Below, piece by piece: positions 1 to 7,999 of a stretch of 64,000 bases of DNA. This DNA is from JABDBL01 sp963845445. GTDB taxonomy: Bacteria > Cyanobacteriota > Vampirovibrionia > Obscuribacterales > Obscuribacteraceae. The first letter of the stretch is position 1. Every line of letters begins with the position of its first letter. The stretch lies in assembly GCA_963845445.1 (NCBI GenBank), contig CAWJSE010000002.1, forward strand, positions 3,100,001 through 3,164,000, read 5' to 3'. The notes under the pieces are model-generated. The model saw only the letters and a program-made list of their open reading frames with translations. It was not told the origin of the DNA and ran no database searches. The position numbers were made by a program, and so were the translations under genes.

Positions 1-367
1 TGCCTTTTAGAGGTAATTTTTTCACATATATGTTCGTATCTGGTATTTATATTTTCGTGGTCATTTCTATTGGTATCATACTTGCCACTATATCAAAAAA
101 TCAGAGACAAGCAATCCTCACATCGTTCTTTTCAATCTACCTCTAATTCAACTTTCAGGGGCAATTTCGCCCATTGAGAGTATGCCCGACTTCTTCCGTA
201 TGTTGACATACTTGGATCCTCTCAGATACTACATCGACTGCATCAGGAATATTTTGCTAAGAGGAGTGGGTCTTGAAGTTATGGGCAGAGAGATAGCTGT
301 TTTGGCAACAGTAGCAATTGTTCTATTAATTTTCAGCGCAGCAGGCTTTAGAAAACAGTTGAGCTAG
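1..367 (+). pseudogene. ABC-2 type transporter permease, C-terminal part, frameshifted
   Basis: The left edge cuts this gene. Reading from base 3, the frame gives membrane segments (FVSGIYIFVVISIGIILATI) and stops at about base 145. The next frame continues with LSGAISPIESMP, then LDPLRYYIDCIRNILLRGVG, which is the typical end of ABC-2 permeases (LSG..P...MP, then PLRY....R). The two frames join if one T is restored in the T run at 129-132. The protein would be the inner-membrane half of an ABC exporter. Six bases separate it from the TolC-like gene, so they probably form one export operon. The shift may be a real mutation or a homopolymer sequencing error. Confidence 0.75.
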
Positions 368-372
368 AAAAC

Positions 373-2223
373 ATGAATATTATTGAGAACCATCCACTAA
401 TAAAACAAATATCGTTCGGTTTGTCGGCTGTCACTAGCTTTTGCTTTATATACGTTTTTGCCTTTCAAGCGGCTGCTGGCCAAAGTACTGTTAATGGGGT
501 TATCGATAATACTTCCGCAGTGCCAACTCTTCCAGATGGAGCACAGCTTAGACCAGCCAAACTGGTTCCCGGCGCTCAACAAAAATCCGAGTCGATAGCC
601 GACCCCAAAGAGGTTATCAATGCGAAAGTATCTATTGATCAAGATTTTACTCAGCATAAACAAAGTGCTATTAATGAGGCAAAACGGCAATCTCCTAGTA
701 CTAATAGCGGTGCATCTGGAATAACCTCACCGCCAGTGTTAACTGTTAAGTCCACCTCTCAATCAGGACCAAGTAAATCTGGTAAGTCTTCTTCTTTAGA
801 AGAGGTACAGCTAAGAAGACCAGAGCTGAAATCTCTTATCACTATTAACGATTATCTAAACCCATTTCAATTGGATGCTTTTAGTAGTGCGGCTTTAAAC
901 TTGAGACGTGCGCTAGATTTAGGCCTAAACCAAAATCTTGATTTGGCAATTAGTCGCACCAATGCTAAACAAAGACAAAATGCCTACTATTCTTCTCTGG
1001 GCAATTTTTTGCCTGATCCAACTTTAGGCTATACCGAGTATTTCCCTGACGGTAAAATCGGCTTACCATCTAGTTTGGGTTCATTATTTGGGGCGTCCTC
1101 AGCGCTGCAAACTGTAGCATCCGGTACCTCTTTCAATAACTCGGTAATAAGAATTCGTTCTCCCTTTGAAATAATGCATGCCGGTGCAGAGTTTTATGCT
1201 TTTCGTGGTGGGAGCATATTATTCGGTGTCCAACAATCGAAGCATAATTATCAAGCAGCTAAACTGCTAGAAAAAGCTAGTTTGAGCGACACTCTTTTGA
1301 CTGTCACCCAAAATTATTACAATCTAGTATTAGCCGAGACTTTATTGCAAATTCGTATAAGAGCTGTGGCAACATCCAACGAACAATTGCGCAGAAGCGA
1401 AGACCGCTTTCACTCCGGCTTAGCCACTAATTTGGATGTTTTGCAATCTAAGACTCAGCTTTCTCGTGATAGACAAGCTCTTGTCGATCAACAAGTTAAT
1501 AGACGCTCCGCTGCTATAGCCTTAGGCACGGCGCTGAATATGAACTTGGGTGACGACTATATTCCGGTTGAACTGAACGTTAGAAAAATAAGGCTTATTG
1601 ATTCCAGCCTAAACATAGCAGATATTCTTCAGCTAGCCATTGATTACAGACCTGAATTAAAACAATACGAAGAACTGAGACTAGCAGCAAAGAAAGCCAT
1701 AATGGTCGCTGCCGCCAGTTTGCAGCCAACGGTATCATTGAATGGCAATGTCTATGGCATTGGCGGACCATCAAATGTACAAGCACTGGGCGTTTTTTCA
1801 CTTAATGTTAATTGGAGACTGCGCGGCTTTGGCACTGTAGACATGTTTAACGTCCAACAAGCAAAATGGCAAGCTCGGCAGACCAGATTACAGGCCCAGA
1901 AAGAATTGCAAACGGTCATCAGTCAAGTGCGCAATTCTTATTTGCAAATTTTAGACAAAGAGCAAAATATCACTGAGGCAACAGATGAAGTGGAGTCGGC
2001 GCTAGAAGAATTGCGTCTAGCCCAATTACGAAAAATCAATGGTCTAGGCATAAACCTAGACGTCATTACTGCGCAGAGAGATTACACTCAAGCATTGATC
2101 GATAAAGCGCAGGCATTGATAAATTTTGATATTGCTCAGGCACAATTACTTCACGATATGGGTCTGATTTCAGTCGATGCACTGACCAGCGGTAAATTAC
2201 TCAGCACAGCTAAATCCAAATAG
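373..2223 (+). CDS. TolC family outer membrane efflux protein
   Basis: The 616-residue protein starts with a hydrophobic segment (about residues 15-38). A long Ser/Pro/Gln-rich low-complexity linker runs to about residue 155. Two outer membrane efflux (OEP) repeats follow: the first around 175-385 (LNLRRALDLGLNQNLDLAISR), the second around 410-600 (long helices with LQAQKELQTVISQVRNSYLQ). This is the trimeric channel-tunnel family that connects inner-membrane pumps to the outside. It is longer than usual because of the N-terminal linker. It lies just after an ABC-2 permease, so it probably serves that exporter, though the RND locus further on has no TolC of its own. Confidence 0.85.
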   Translation: MNIIENHPLIKQISFGLSAVTSFCFIYVFAFQAAAGQSTVNGVIDNTSAVPTLPDGAQLRPAKLVPGAQQKSESIADPKEVINAKVSIDQDFTQHKQSAINEAKRQSPSTNSGASGITSPPVLTVKSTSQSGPSKSGKSSSLEEVQLRRPELKSLITINDYLNPFQLDAFSSAALNLRRALDLGLNQNLDLAISRTNAKQRQNAYYSSLGNFLPDPTLGYTEYFPDGKIGLPSSLGSLFGASSALQTVASGTSFNNSVIRIRSPFEIMHAGAEFYAFRGGSILFGVQQSKHNYQAAKLLEKASLSDTLLTVTQNYYNLVLAETLLQIRIRAVATSNEQLRRSEDRFHSGLATNLDVLQSKTQLSRDRQALVDQQVNRRSAAIALGTALNMNLGDDYIPVELNVRKIRLIDSSLNIADILQLAIDYRPELKQYEELRLAAKKAIMVAAASLQPTVSLNGNVYGIGGPSNVQALGVFSLNVNWRLRGFGTVDMFNVQQAKWQARQTRLQAQKELQTVISQVRNSYLQILDKEQNITEATDEVESALEELRLAQLRKINGLGINLDVITAQRDYTQALIDKAQALINFDIAQAQLLHDMGLISVDALTSGKLLSTAKSK

Positions 2224-2256
2224 TTTATTTATCTATTTTCAGAAGGAGGAGCAGTA

Positions 2257-2295
2257 TTGCTGCCATTACCGATCGGTTGCCCCAGCGTGCTTTAA
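2257..2295 (+). CDS. Possible 12-residue micro-ORF with a consensus ribosome site
   Basis: AAGGAGG at 2243-2249 sits 7 nt before TTG 2257. The ORF reads MLPLPIGCPSVL and ends with TAA at 2293-2295. The ribosome site is among the best in the window, but the peptide is tiny and matches nothing I know. It may equally be the remnant of a lost gene start. Confidence 0.2.
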   Translation: MLPLPIGCPSVL

Positions 2296-2317
2296 TCCTT
2301 AATGTGACATTATCTAC

Positions 2318-2400
2318 GGCTAAGGTGGTGCTGCTAGCGCAGACTGGCGCGAATGTAAAGTGGTGATTAATTTCTAGAAACGGCATAAGAAATTAATCAT
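2318..2400 (+). repeat. Shared upstream element, copy A
   Basis: It starts with a GCTAGCGC block at 2333-2340. A 50-nt core at 2351-2400 contains TGTAAAG, TGATTAATTT, GCATAAG and a terminal TCAT. By hand count the core matches copy B (14941-14990) at 38 of 50 positions and copy C (28613-28662) at 33 of 50, with no gaps. It lies about 340 nt before the start of the GC-rich gene, in the same orientation. Confidence 0.65.
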
Positions 2401-2742
2401 AGAAGCTAATTCCAGATCACACTGAAAAGTTGATCTGCGGGCCGCTCTGCTGCGTTAGGCAAATGTGCTGTGTTTATATAACAGACTTGATTCTGCTATC
2501 GAGAATTGTCAGGGTGAGGGTATCTCTTTCTTTCAACCGTGAGTTTCTCTTGCCTTAGACCAGTATGCAGCTACAGCAGCACCCAGTTCAACGTTGCGCT
2601 TAGGCAATGAATACCAGCCCGAGCTTGCAATAAGTGGGTGCATTTCGCTGCTCGCATCACGTTTGATGGGTAGTGAAACCCCGTGTTGATGGAAAGAACG
2701 GGTCAGAACCTCCGAAATCTCAAGCCAGAAAGGGTTGTTTCA

Positions 2743-3348
2743 ATGAGCAGGGTACTTTTCCGAGCGATTTGCCAGGCGGCTCTCGCTTTTTACAATGCGG
2801 CTTCGATTCCCTTACCGGAAGGGGATCAATCCGAGATCACACGTTTTGTTATCGTGATTTGGGAGGCCTGGCGGGATCTCGTGGCGTGCATCAGGCGCCT
2901 CCCCGCAGCACACGCCCTGTCTGGCGAGGAATCAACCATGGTTGGTTTTCCCCATGACCAGCACACGCATGCAGCAATGCCAAACGACAATACGCCGTTA
3001 GAGGAGTTGGTGGATGCGATGTCGGCCGAAGAGCGCACTGCCTTGCAAGCGGTAGGCTTTGCCGTTCGGATATACCATCGGCAGAACTGGTCTCGCTGGA
3101 CCCAAAAATGCCGCAATATGACGGTTCGAATGAAGATAATGGCCATGATGGGCATTGCCGGCAGGTGGGCCAAGCAAGGCAAAGACCAGGCACCCAGACA
3201 GCAGATGTCTGATCTGGAGAAAACCGTAGTTGATAGGGGACTCTCCAAGAATGACTTGTTGTTGCCCTTAGATGATGGAGCAAGCGTCATGTTCTTTCTC
3301 CGGCAACTCCATCAGATCTGGGAAGAACCCTTCCCGGACGGTGATTGA
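2743..3348 (+). CDS. GC-rich orphan protein of unknown function
   Basis: The frame is open from GTG 2683. I chose ATG 2743 because AAAGGG (2729-2734) sits 8 nt before it, giving 201 residues. I do not recognise the family. The protein is mostly helical, without a signal peptide or clear membrane segment; its middle part is rich in His, Met and Trp, and it ends EEPFPDGD. Codon use is visibly GC-rich (CTC, GCC, CGG, GGC), unlike the AT-leaning genes around it, which suggests transfer. It stands alone, with copy A of the shared element upstream and a hairpin downstream. Confidence 0.6.
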   Translation: MSRVLFRAICQAALAFYNAASIPLPEGDQSEITRFVIVIWEAWRDLVACIRRLPAAHALSGEESTMVGFPHDQHTHAAMPNDNTPLEELVDAMSAEERTALQAVGFAVRIYHRQNWSRWTQKCRNMTVRMKIMAMMGIAGRWAKQGKDQAPRQQMSDLEKTVVDRGLSKNDLLLPLDDGASVMFFLRQLHQIWEEPFPDGD

Positions 3349-3665
3349 TAGAGACAAAGCCGCTCACCGCACCGGACTTGATGCCTTGGTAGCCCGGGTA
3401 CGTAACGTGTTACAACGTTGCGCCCCGGGCGACTTTAATTTCTACTTTATTTTTTGACCATTTTTTATTTTAAATTGCATTCGTCACTTCGAAGATCTAT
3501 GGTCGCTGAACTTTTTTGTCTAATTGACGTCTTTAATAATTATAGAAGCCAGTAAAAAAGTTAATGACAGTGCAGTCCAGCTATCGCGGGTTAGAAATGG
3601 ATTGCTTGCAATGCTAATTATAAAAATAGACTGGCGGTTTTGTACACCCTATGGTATAGTAAACC
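3349..3665 (+). other. Noncoding stretch between the GC-rich gene and TumE
   Basis: Apart from the hairpin at 3392-3430 I see no gene. At its end TGGTATAGT (3652-3660) resembles an extended -10 promoter box, only five bases before the putative CTG start of TumE. Confidence 0.4.
3392..3452 (+). terminator. Hairpin after the GC-rich gene
   Basis: GCCCGGG (3392-3398) pairs with CCCGGGC (3424-3430). The loop contains a smaller GTAAC/GTTAC inverted repeat. A T-rich stretch ending in a T run at about 3447-3457 follows, consistent with a Rho-independent terminator. Confidence 0.55.
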
Positions 3666-3968
3666 CTGAAAGCCACTCTTATACGAAAGGAAAAAATAGA
3701 CTACCCAGATGGCGCTATTGCAGAAGTTATTGTATGGCAATTACCAGAAGCAACATCAGAACGATCACATGCCTATAAATATAGACTCAATTATAGTGCC
3801 GCTAATGGTGTTAGCTTGCTAAGGTTCGATAATGAGGCCGGCAAGGGAGACCATGTGCATGATCTGGGAATCGAGTTCCCATATAAGTTTGAATCACTAG
3901 ACAAACTTTTCCACGATTTTAATGAAGGCGTAAATAAAATAAGAATAGAAAATGAAACGAAATCATAA
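3666..3968 (+). CDS. TumE family toxin (DUF6516), start codon CTG or lost
   Basis: The frame after a TAA at 3662-3664 encodes 100 residues without ATG, GTG or TTG at the expected start. It reads LKATLIRKEKIDYPDGAIAE, then VIVWQLPEATSERSHAYKYR and LLRFDNEAGKGDHVHDLG. These are hallmarks of TumE toxins: a DGAI.E..IW.LP start, YKYRL, then the charged DNE.GKGDH.H core. Family members normally start at the position occupied here by CTG 3666. The end overlaps the antitoxin start by 17 nt. Either the gene uses a CTG start on a nearly leaderless transcript, or an ATG-to-CTG change has silenced the toxin. Confidence 0.7.
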   Translation: MKATLIRKEKIDYPDGAIAEVIVWQLPEATSERSHAYKYRLNYSAANGVSLLRFDNEAGKGDHVHDLGIEFPYKFESLDKLFHDFNEGVNKIRIENETKS

Positions 3969-4317
3969 GCTAATAATCGGCGTAGCTACCCTTGAACAAT
4001 CATTGAAGGAAACTCTGGATGCTTGTAAAAAAGCTGAGCGCGGACTGCCATTTGGCCCTGTACATCGTATTAATTTTACTGATCAGGCCACTTTGTTTGG
4101 CACCCTGTCTCCTAAGCGGATGGAGTTACTACGCTATCTGCGGCAATCCGGACCCATGAGTGCGCGCCAGATAGCTAGAAACCTTTGTAGAGACTACAAA
4201 AACATTCAGGTTGATATAAAGCTGCTTTCACGATTAGAGTTGATAATTACTAATAAAGAAGGGCGATACATTGTTCCTTGGGATGATATAAGCATAGAGC
4301 TAACATTAGCTGCTTAA
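3952..4317 (+). CDS. TumA-like antitoxin, MarR-like winged helix DNA-binding protein
   Basis: The 121-residue protein carries a winged-helix domain at about 60-115 (LSPKRMELLRYLRQSGPMSA, then RQIARNLCRDYKNIQVDIK), resembling the HVO_A0114-type DNA-binding proteins found next to TumE toxins. It probably neutralises TumE and represses its own operon. It overlaps the toxin end by 17 nt, which suggests translational coupling. It is intact even though the toxin lacks a normal start codon, as expected if the antitoxin outlives a silenced toxin. The gene converges with 4323-5138, only 5 bases away. Confidence 0.7.
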   Translation: MKRNHKLIIGVATLEQSLKETLDACKKAERGLPFGPVHRINFTDQATLFGTLSPKRMELLRYLRQSGPMSARQIARNLCRDYKNIQVDIKLLSRLELIITNKEGRYIVPWDDISIELTLAA

Positions 4318-4322
4318 GAAAA

Positions 4323-5138
4323 TCAATTTTGCTTAGTGGAAAGTGCAACAGTATTTCGTGTTTGTTTGGGCAGTCTTAAATCACCGACCAGCGCAGCGCT
4401 CTTCAGTAGCTTGTCTAAAAGCAATTTATCCTCTTTATTCTTTGAAATTACCAATAGTTTTAGTGGCTGAATGATTACCAGGGCAGAAGGGATTGAAAAA
4501 TTAGCAATGAATACATTCACTGCACCATTACCAAAATTCAATAATCGTGCGTTGCGATAAGCCACTGTGCGACAAGTTACTTCTAACTTTTCAAAGTTGT
4601 TTATATTTTCTCTCGTCAATACCAGCATTTGCCCCGGTTCCATAGTGAGCCGATTTTGGCCAACCACAACGAACATCCGGTTTGGCTTTGATTGAACTAA
4701 ATCATATACCACTACATTATTGCCATACTCGCAGACGAACGCCGTTGTTCCAGATCCGATATGTATTTTCCCTTCGTGCGTGCTGATAATCATATTTAGC
4801 TCGGCACTCAGTAAAATATTGCCGTTTCGAAGATCGATAAAACCGTTTCCACTTTCAGGACCAATTATTATGCCATTATTAGCCGGACAATTTATTTCGT
4901 AGTTTCCAAAGGTGTGCGCATAGGTTTTTACTCCTTTGACATACTGACTTTCTTTCTCTGTCAAACCATCTTGTTGCTCAATAGCAATTGGACATTTTGG
5001 AATCCCAACGGCGATAGGCTGAGCAAGAGCCAATAAATTGTCTGACAATGTTAGCTTGGGATTGGCAGAGGCGGTCATATGAAAAGCTTGTCCTGCCACT
5101 AGCATAAGACACAATAACAATATTACTACATTCTTCAT
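4323..5138 (-). CDS. Secreted protein with a possible FecR-like domain
   Basis: A clear signal peptide occupies residues 1-25 (MKNVVILLLCLMLVAGQAFH). The mature part is rich in beta strands. A segment at about 105-175 (NGNILLSAELNMIISTHEGK ... VVVGQNRLTMEPGQMLVLT) resembles the strand pattern of FecR-type periplasmic domains, in which a written-off state is followed by GQ..., but no FecR transmembrane or N-terminal sigma-binding part is present. I cannot name the family. It is a single transcription unit, facing a noncoding 5139-5376 stretch upstream of the next minus-strand operon. Confidence 0.6.
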   Translation of the reverse strand: MKNVVILLLCLMLVAGQAFHMTASANPKLTLSDNLLALAQPIAVGIPKCPIAIEQQDGLTEKESQYVKGVKTYAHTFGNYEINCPANNGIIIGPESGNGFIDLRNGNILLSAELNMIISTHEGKIHIGSGTTAFVCEYGNNVVVYDLVQSKPNRMFVVVGQNRLTMEPGQMLVLTRENINNFEKLEVTCRTVAYRNARLLNFGNGAVNVFIANFSIPSALVIIQPLKLLVISKNKEDKLLLDKLLKSAALVGDLRLPKQTRNTVALSTKQN

Positions 5139-5376
5139 TTAGTCTGCCCCCGCTATCTATAAATAAGAATTTGGCAGTCTTTCGCCATGCCAATATCAAA
5201 TCATTTGCCCTAATCTCATTATGTGCAGAGAACTAAAATAAACACATCACCCGTAAAGATTGAAGATCGTCACCAAGACAAGGCAAAACAGTACTGGGCA
5301 GTATCCTTTGTGTGACATAGCATCCATACTCTTCAATTATTACCAAAATAGAAATCTATTTATCAATTGCAGGCTC

Positions 5377-5751
5377 CTAATGATTTTCAGCCTTCTCAAC
5401 ATAGGCAAGAACGAATATACCGGCAATTATAAAAACACTGCCTATAATTTGCATCAGTGAAAATGTCTCACCAAAAAACAAAAACGATATTATAGCTACT
5501 GTCACTATATGCAAATGAGTGGCAGCAAACGCCGGTCCTACTGGCGCATGTTTTAAAAGACTCATCCAGGTAACAAAGGCGCCCAAATAGCCTAAAATGG
5601 CACCATAAGTCCATTTGTCTGAAGCTACCCTCAGAATCCAGCTTAATTCCATACTTGGGTGCGTATCTATACCAGCTAATTTAAAAGATACCTGGGCCAT
5701 CGTATCAAAGATTAGTAGGACAATAAAACCAATGATAAAAAATTGACGCAT
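5377..5751 (-). CDS. Small four-helix EamA/SMR-like transporter subunit
   Basis: The 124-residue protein has four predicted membrane helices (about 5-22, 45-65, 72-95, 100-118), the size and layout of half-EamA/SMR proteins such as EmrE or ArnE/ArnF. Motifs include FDTMAQVSFKLAG in helix 1 and the HLHIVTVAIISFLFFGE block in helices 3-4, typical of DMT proteins. It lies 6 bases after a second protein of the same kind, so the two probably form a heterodimer. Substrate unknown. They follow the HPPD gene on the same strand, suggesting an operon. Confidence 0.75.
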   Translation of the reverse strand: MRQFFIIGFIVLLIFDTMAQVSFKLAGIDTHPSMELSWILRVASDKWTYGAILGYLGAFVTWMSLLKHAPVGPAFAATHLHIVTVAIISFLFFGETFSLMQIIGSVFIIAGIFVLAYVEKAENH

Positions 5752-5757
5752 ATTATT

Positions 5758-6117
5758 TTAACTTCCCCAGCCAACCAGCGCCACACCTATCGCTATTAGT
5801 GAGGCCGAGAGTATCCGCTTGTGTGTCAATTTTTCAGCAAAGAAAATTCTGCCACCAATCATAACGGTCATAATATTTAAACAGCTAAGGAGTACGCCCT
5901 GAGCCAATGGAACAATTGAAAGAAAGGCCATATAAAGAAAAAATTCAAACACATATGAGCTTATGCCAATCCAAATCCAGAAATTGCTCAGCATATCTTG
6001 CCAGCGCTTTAAGCCCTCGGCACTACTTACTTTTGTGGCAGCCGCTTTAAAAGACATTTGTCCCAGCGTATCAATCAGCATACACAAAAGCCATAAAGTT
6101 GTGGCAGAAGAATTCAT
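5758..6117 (-). CDS. Small four-helix EamA/SMR-like transporter subunit (partner)
   Basis: The 119-residue protein has four membrane helices with DTLGQMSFKAAA in the first, and a GGRIFFAEKLTHKRILSASL segment before the last helix, as in DMT/SMR proteins. It starts 6 bases after the HPPD stop and ends 6 bases before the second half-transporter. The matching MA/GQ.SFK motif in both partners implies an old duplication. A pair of unequal SMR-like halves usually works as an inverted heterodimer. Export or import of an aromatic compound is possible from the HPPD context, but this is only inference. Confidence 0.75.
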   Translation of the reverse strand: MNSSATTLWLLCMLIDTLGQMSFKAAATKVSSAEGLKRWQDMLSNFWIWIGISSYVFEFFLYMAFLSIVPLAQGVLLSCLNIMTVMIGGRIFFAEKLTHKRILSASLIAIGVALVGWGS

Positions 6118-6123
6118 ACTACT

Positions 6124-7251
6124 CTATAAATCTCTGCGGCGCGCTTGTTCACGTTCAATAGCTTCAAATAGAGCTTTAAAATTGCCCTTACCGAAGCCGG
6201 TTGCTCCTTTACGCTGAATAATTTCAAAAAACATAGTGGGCCTGTCTTGGATTGGTTTAGTGAAAATCTGTAAAAGATAACCGCCCGCTTCTCTGTCTAC
6301 TAGAATGCCTAAGTTTGCTAAATCATCCATGTTTTCATCGATTTTACCCACTCGTTCAGACAAATTCTGATAATAGGACTTAGGCACAGATAAAAATTTA
6401 ATGCCTCTATTTTTTAGCTCTTTTACCGTGCTAATAATATTGTCTGTGCTTATGGCAATATGCTGCACCCCCGGCTCATGATAATAATCAAGGTATTCTT
6501 GGATTTGTGATTTTCTAAGACCCTCAGCTGGTTCATTGATAGGCAATTTAACTGATGCCATTTCATTTGTCATCACTTCTGAGCGCAAAGCAGAAAATTT
6601 AGTACTAATGTCGTCAGAGGTAAATTCTTGGTAGATGCGAAAACCAAAAACACGCTGATAAAAGTCAACCCAATCTGACATTTTTCCTGATTCTACGTTA
6701 CCCACCACATGATCGATTGCTTGCAAACCCACAGCAATACCTTTGCTACGAACACGCGCTCTATAACCGGGGGCAAAAGCTCCATTGTAAGCGTGCCGTT
6801 CCACAAATGTGTGTATCGTTGAGCCGTATGTATGTATCGAAGCCTGGCGAAAATAACCATTCTCATCACTATGTTCTTCGTAGGGAAATGCCGCTTTTGC
6901 ACCGCGACTAATAACAGTACCAAAACAAGCGCTGGCATCTTGTACTTGCAATGCAATTGCTTTCACCCCATCACCGTGCAAACTAATATGCTCTGTAATT
7001 TCACTCTCCGGTTTTAGAGAACCGGTGAGAACCAAAATAACATCCTGCTGTTTGAGCACATAAGAAACTTTGTCGCGCTCACCTGTTTCCAATCCACGAA
7101 AAGCAACAATATCAAAGCCAAAGCCGTGTTGATAATAGTAGGCAGCTTGCAGTGCATTACCTACAAATAGTTCTATATGATCAAAACCCTTTACAGGTAC
7201 TTCTGCCACCGGTTCCGGTTGTCCCATTTTAGCTAGTTTAGATTGAGCCAT
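6124..7251 (-). CDS. hppD: 4-hydroxyphenylpyruvate dioxygenase
   Basis: The enzyme converts 4-hydroxyphenylpyruvate to homogentisate, a step of tyrosine breakdown and of tocopherol/plastoquinone synthesis in phototrophs. At 375 residues it has family length, with two vicinal-oxygen-chelate domains. The three iron ligands are visible: His181 (AIDHVVG), His264 (GVQHIAI) and Glu343 (FFEIIQRKG). The C-terminal gating helix region ends GFGKGNFKALFEAIEREQ as usual. It is the first gene of a tight three-gene unit with two SMR-like proteins (6-base gaps). No homogentisate-using gene is visible in the window. Confidence 0.95.
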   Translation of the reverse strand: MAQSKLAKMGQPEPVAEVPVKGFDHIELFVGNALQAAYYYQHGFGFDIVAFRGLETGERDKVSYVLKQQDVILVLTGSLKPESEITEHISLHGDGVKAIALQVQDASACFGTVISRGAKAAFPYEEHSDENGYFRQASIHTYGSTIHTFVERHAYNGAFAPGYRARVRSKGIAVGLQAIDHVVGNVESGKMSDWVDFYQRVFGFRIYQEFTSDDISTKFSALRSEVMTNEMASVKLPINEPAEGLRKSQIQEYLDYYHEPGVQHIAISTDNIISTVKELKNRGIKFLSVPKSYYQNLSERVGKIDENMDDLANLGILVDREAGGYLLQIFTKPIQDRPTMFFEIIQRKGATGFGKGNFKALFEAIEREQARRRDL

Positions 7252-7351
7252 TTGTCCTCAAAACTTATTTAATAGAAGAGCGTTCAGGCAACAATACTAC
7301 TATTGTAACTCAGGCATAAGAGTTTGTAGCTAAGTTCCATGTTTGCTCCCC

Positions 7352-7999
7352 TCAGAGCTTCTGAACAGAATTCAATAGAAGCGCAGCTTCCTTGTTATTG
7401 GGATCTAATTCAAGAACTGTTTTTAACTCCTTTTTGGCTTCTTCTGGATGCACCTTTATCAATATTTTGGCTAGACCCAGATGTGCCAGGCTGAAATCCG
7501 GAGCAATGCTTACTAGTCTTCTATAATGTATGAGAGCCTGCTCGGTATTACCAGTAGTGCGCAAAGACTCGGCGATTTTAAATTGACTCATGATGGCAAA
7601 ATCTGAATCGTTGGAAGCTTTCTCGTAATATGTCATCGCTTCTTTTTTGTCACCGAATCTTTCTAAAACTTGACCGGTCATAAATAAAACAGTCGACGAT
7701 TTTGGATATTGCTGGCGAAGTTTTTTTAAGTCGGATATGGCTCCTTTCTTATTCCCAGCTATAGACTTTCTCCATGACTCCAGGCACATTTTTTCTATAG
7801 CCGATTCTTGTTCTAGATCAATTTGCGATTCATTGGTTTGGCTAGGTAAACCCGCGCCAGCCTTAGCAGTATCTTTAGCAATCCCCGAATAACTTCTCTT
7901 AGGCGCATCTATAGTAGAGCTGCAGCCAAAAGAAAAAATTAGCAAAAATACGATAATCGAAAAGGAAGTTAAATTATGGCAATAATTGAGCATGCCCAT
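7352..7999 (-). CDS. TPR lipoprotein
   Basis: The 215-residue protein begins with a hydrophobic segment (about 10-25) ending in a lipobox-like FSFGCSS, so it is probably lipidated at Cys26 and anchored in a membrane. The C-terminal two thirds (about 75-210) are TPR-type helix pairs (AMTYYEKASNDSDFAIMSQF, HYRRLVSIAPDFSLAHLGLA, ELKTVLELDPNNKEAALLL). Such repeats bind other proteins; the partner is unknown. Its start overlaps the end of the upstream TusA-TPR gene by 26 bases, so the two are likely translated together. An internal ATG at codon 3 is an alternative start. Confidence 0.75.
   Translation of the reverse strand: MGMLNYCHNLTSFSIIVFLLIFSFGCSSTIDAPKRSYSGIAKDTAKAGAGLPSQTNESQIDLEQESAIEKMCLESWRKSIAGNKKGAISDLKKLRQQYPKSSTVLFMTGQVLERFGDKKEAMTYYEKASNDSDFAIMSQFKIAESLRTTGNTEQALIHYRRLVSIAPDFSLAHLGLAKILIKVHPEEAKKELKTVLELDPNNKEAALLLNSVQKL

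Larger units (their letters stand above)
2224..2742 (+). other. Noncoding stretch before the GC-rich gene
   Basis: It holds a perfect Shine-Dalgarno AAGGAGG (2243-2249) followed at optimal spacing by a TTG that opens a 12-codon ORF (2257-2295), then copy A of the shared element (2318-2400). From 2401 to 2742 I see no convincing gene. Confidence 0.5.

Noticed and set aside
2673..2957. 94-codon ORF overlapping the GC-rich gene start
   Set aside because: It is low-complexity Arg/Gly/Pro-rich and in a shadow frame of the longer 2743-3348 frame.
5260..5460. 66-codon plus-strand ORF
   Set aside because: It overlaps the end of a clear SMR-like gene and has no protein-like composition.
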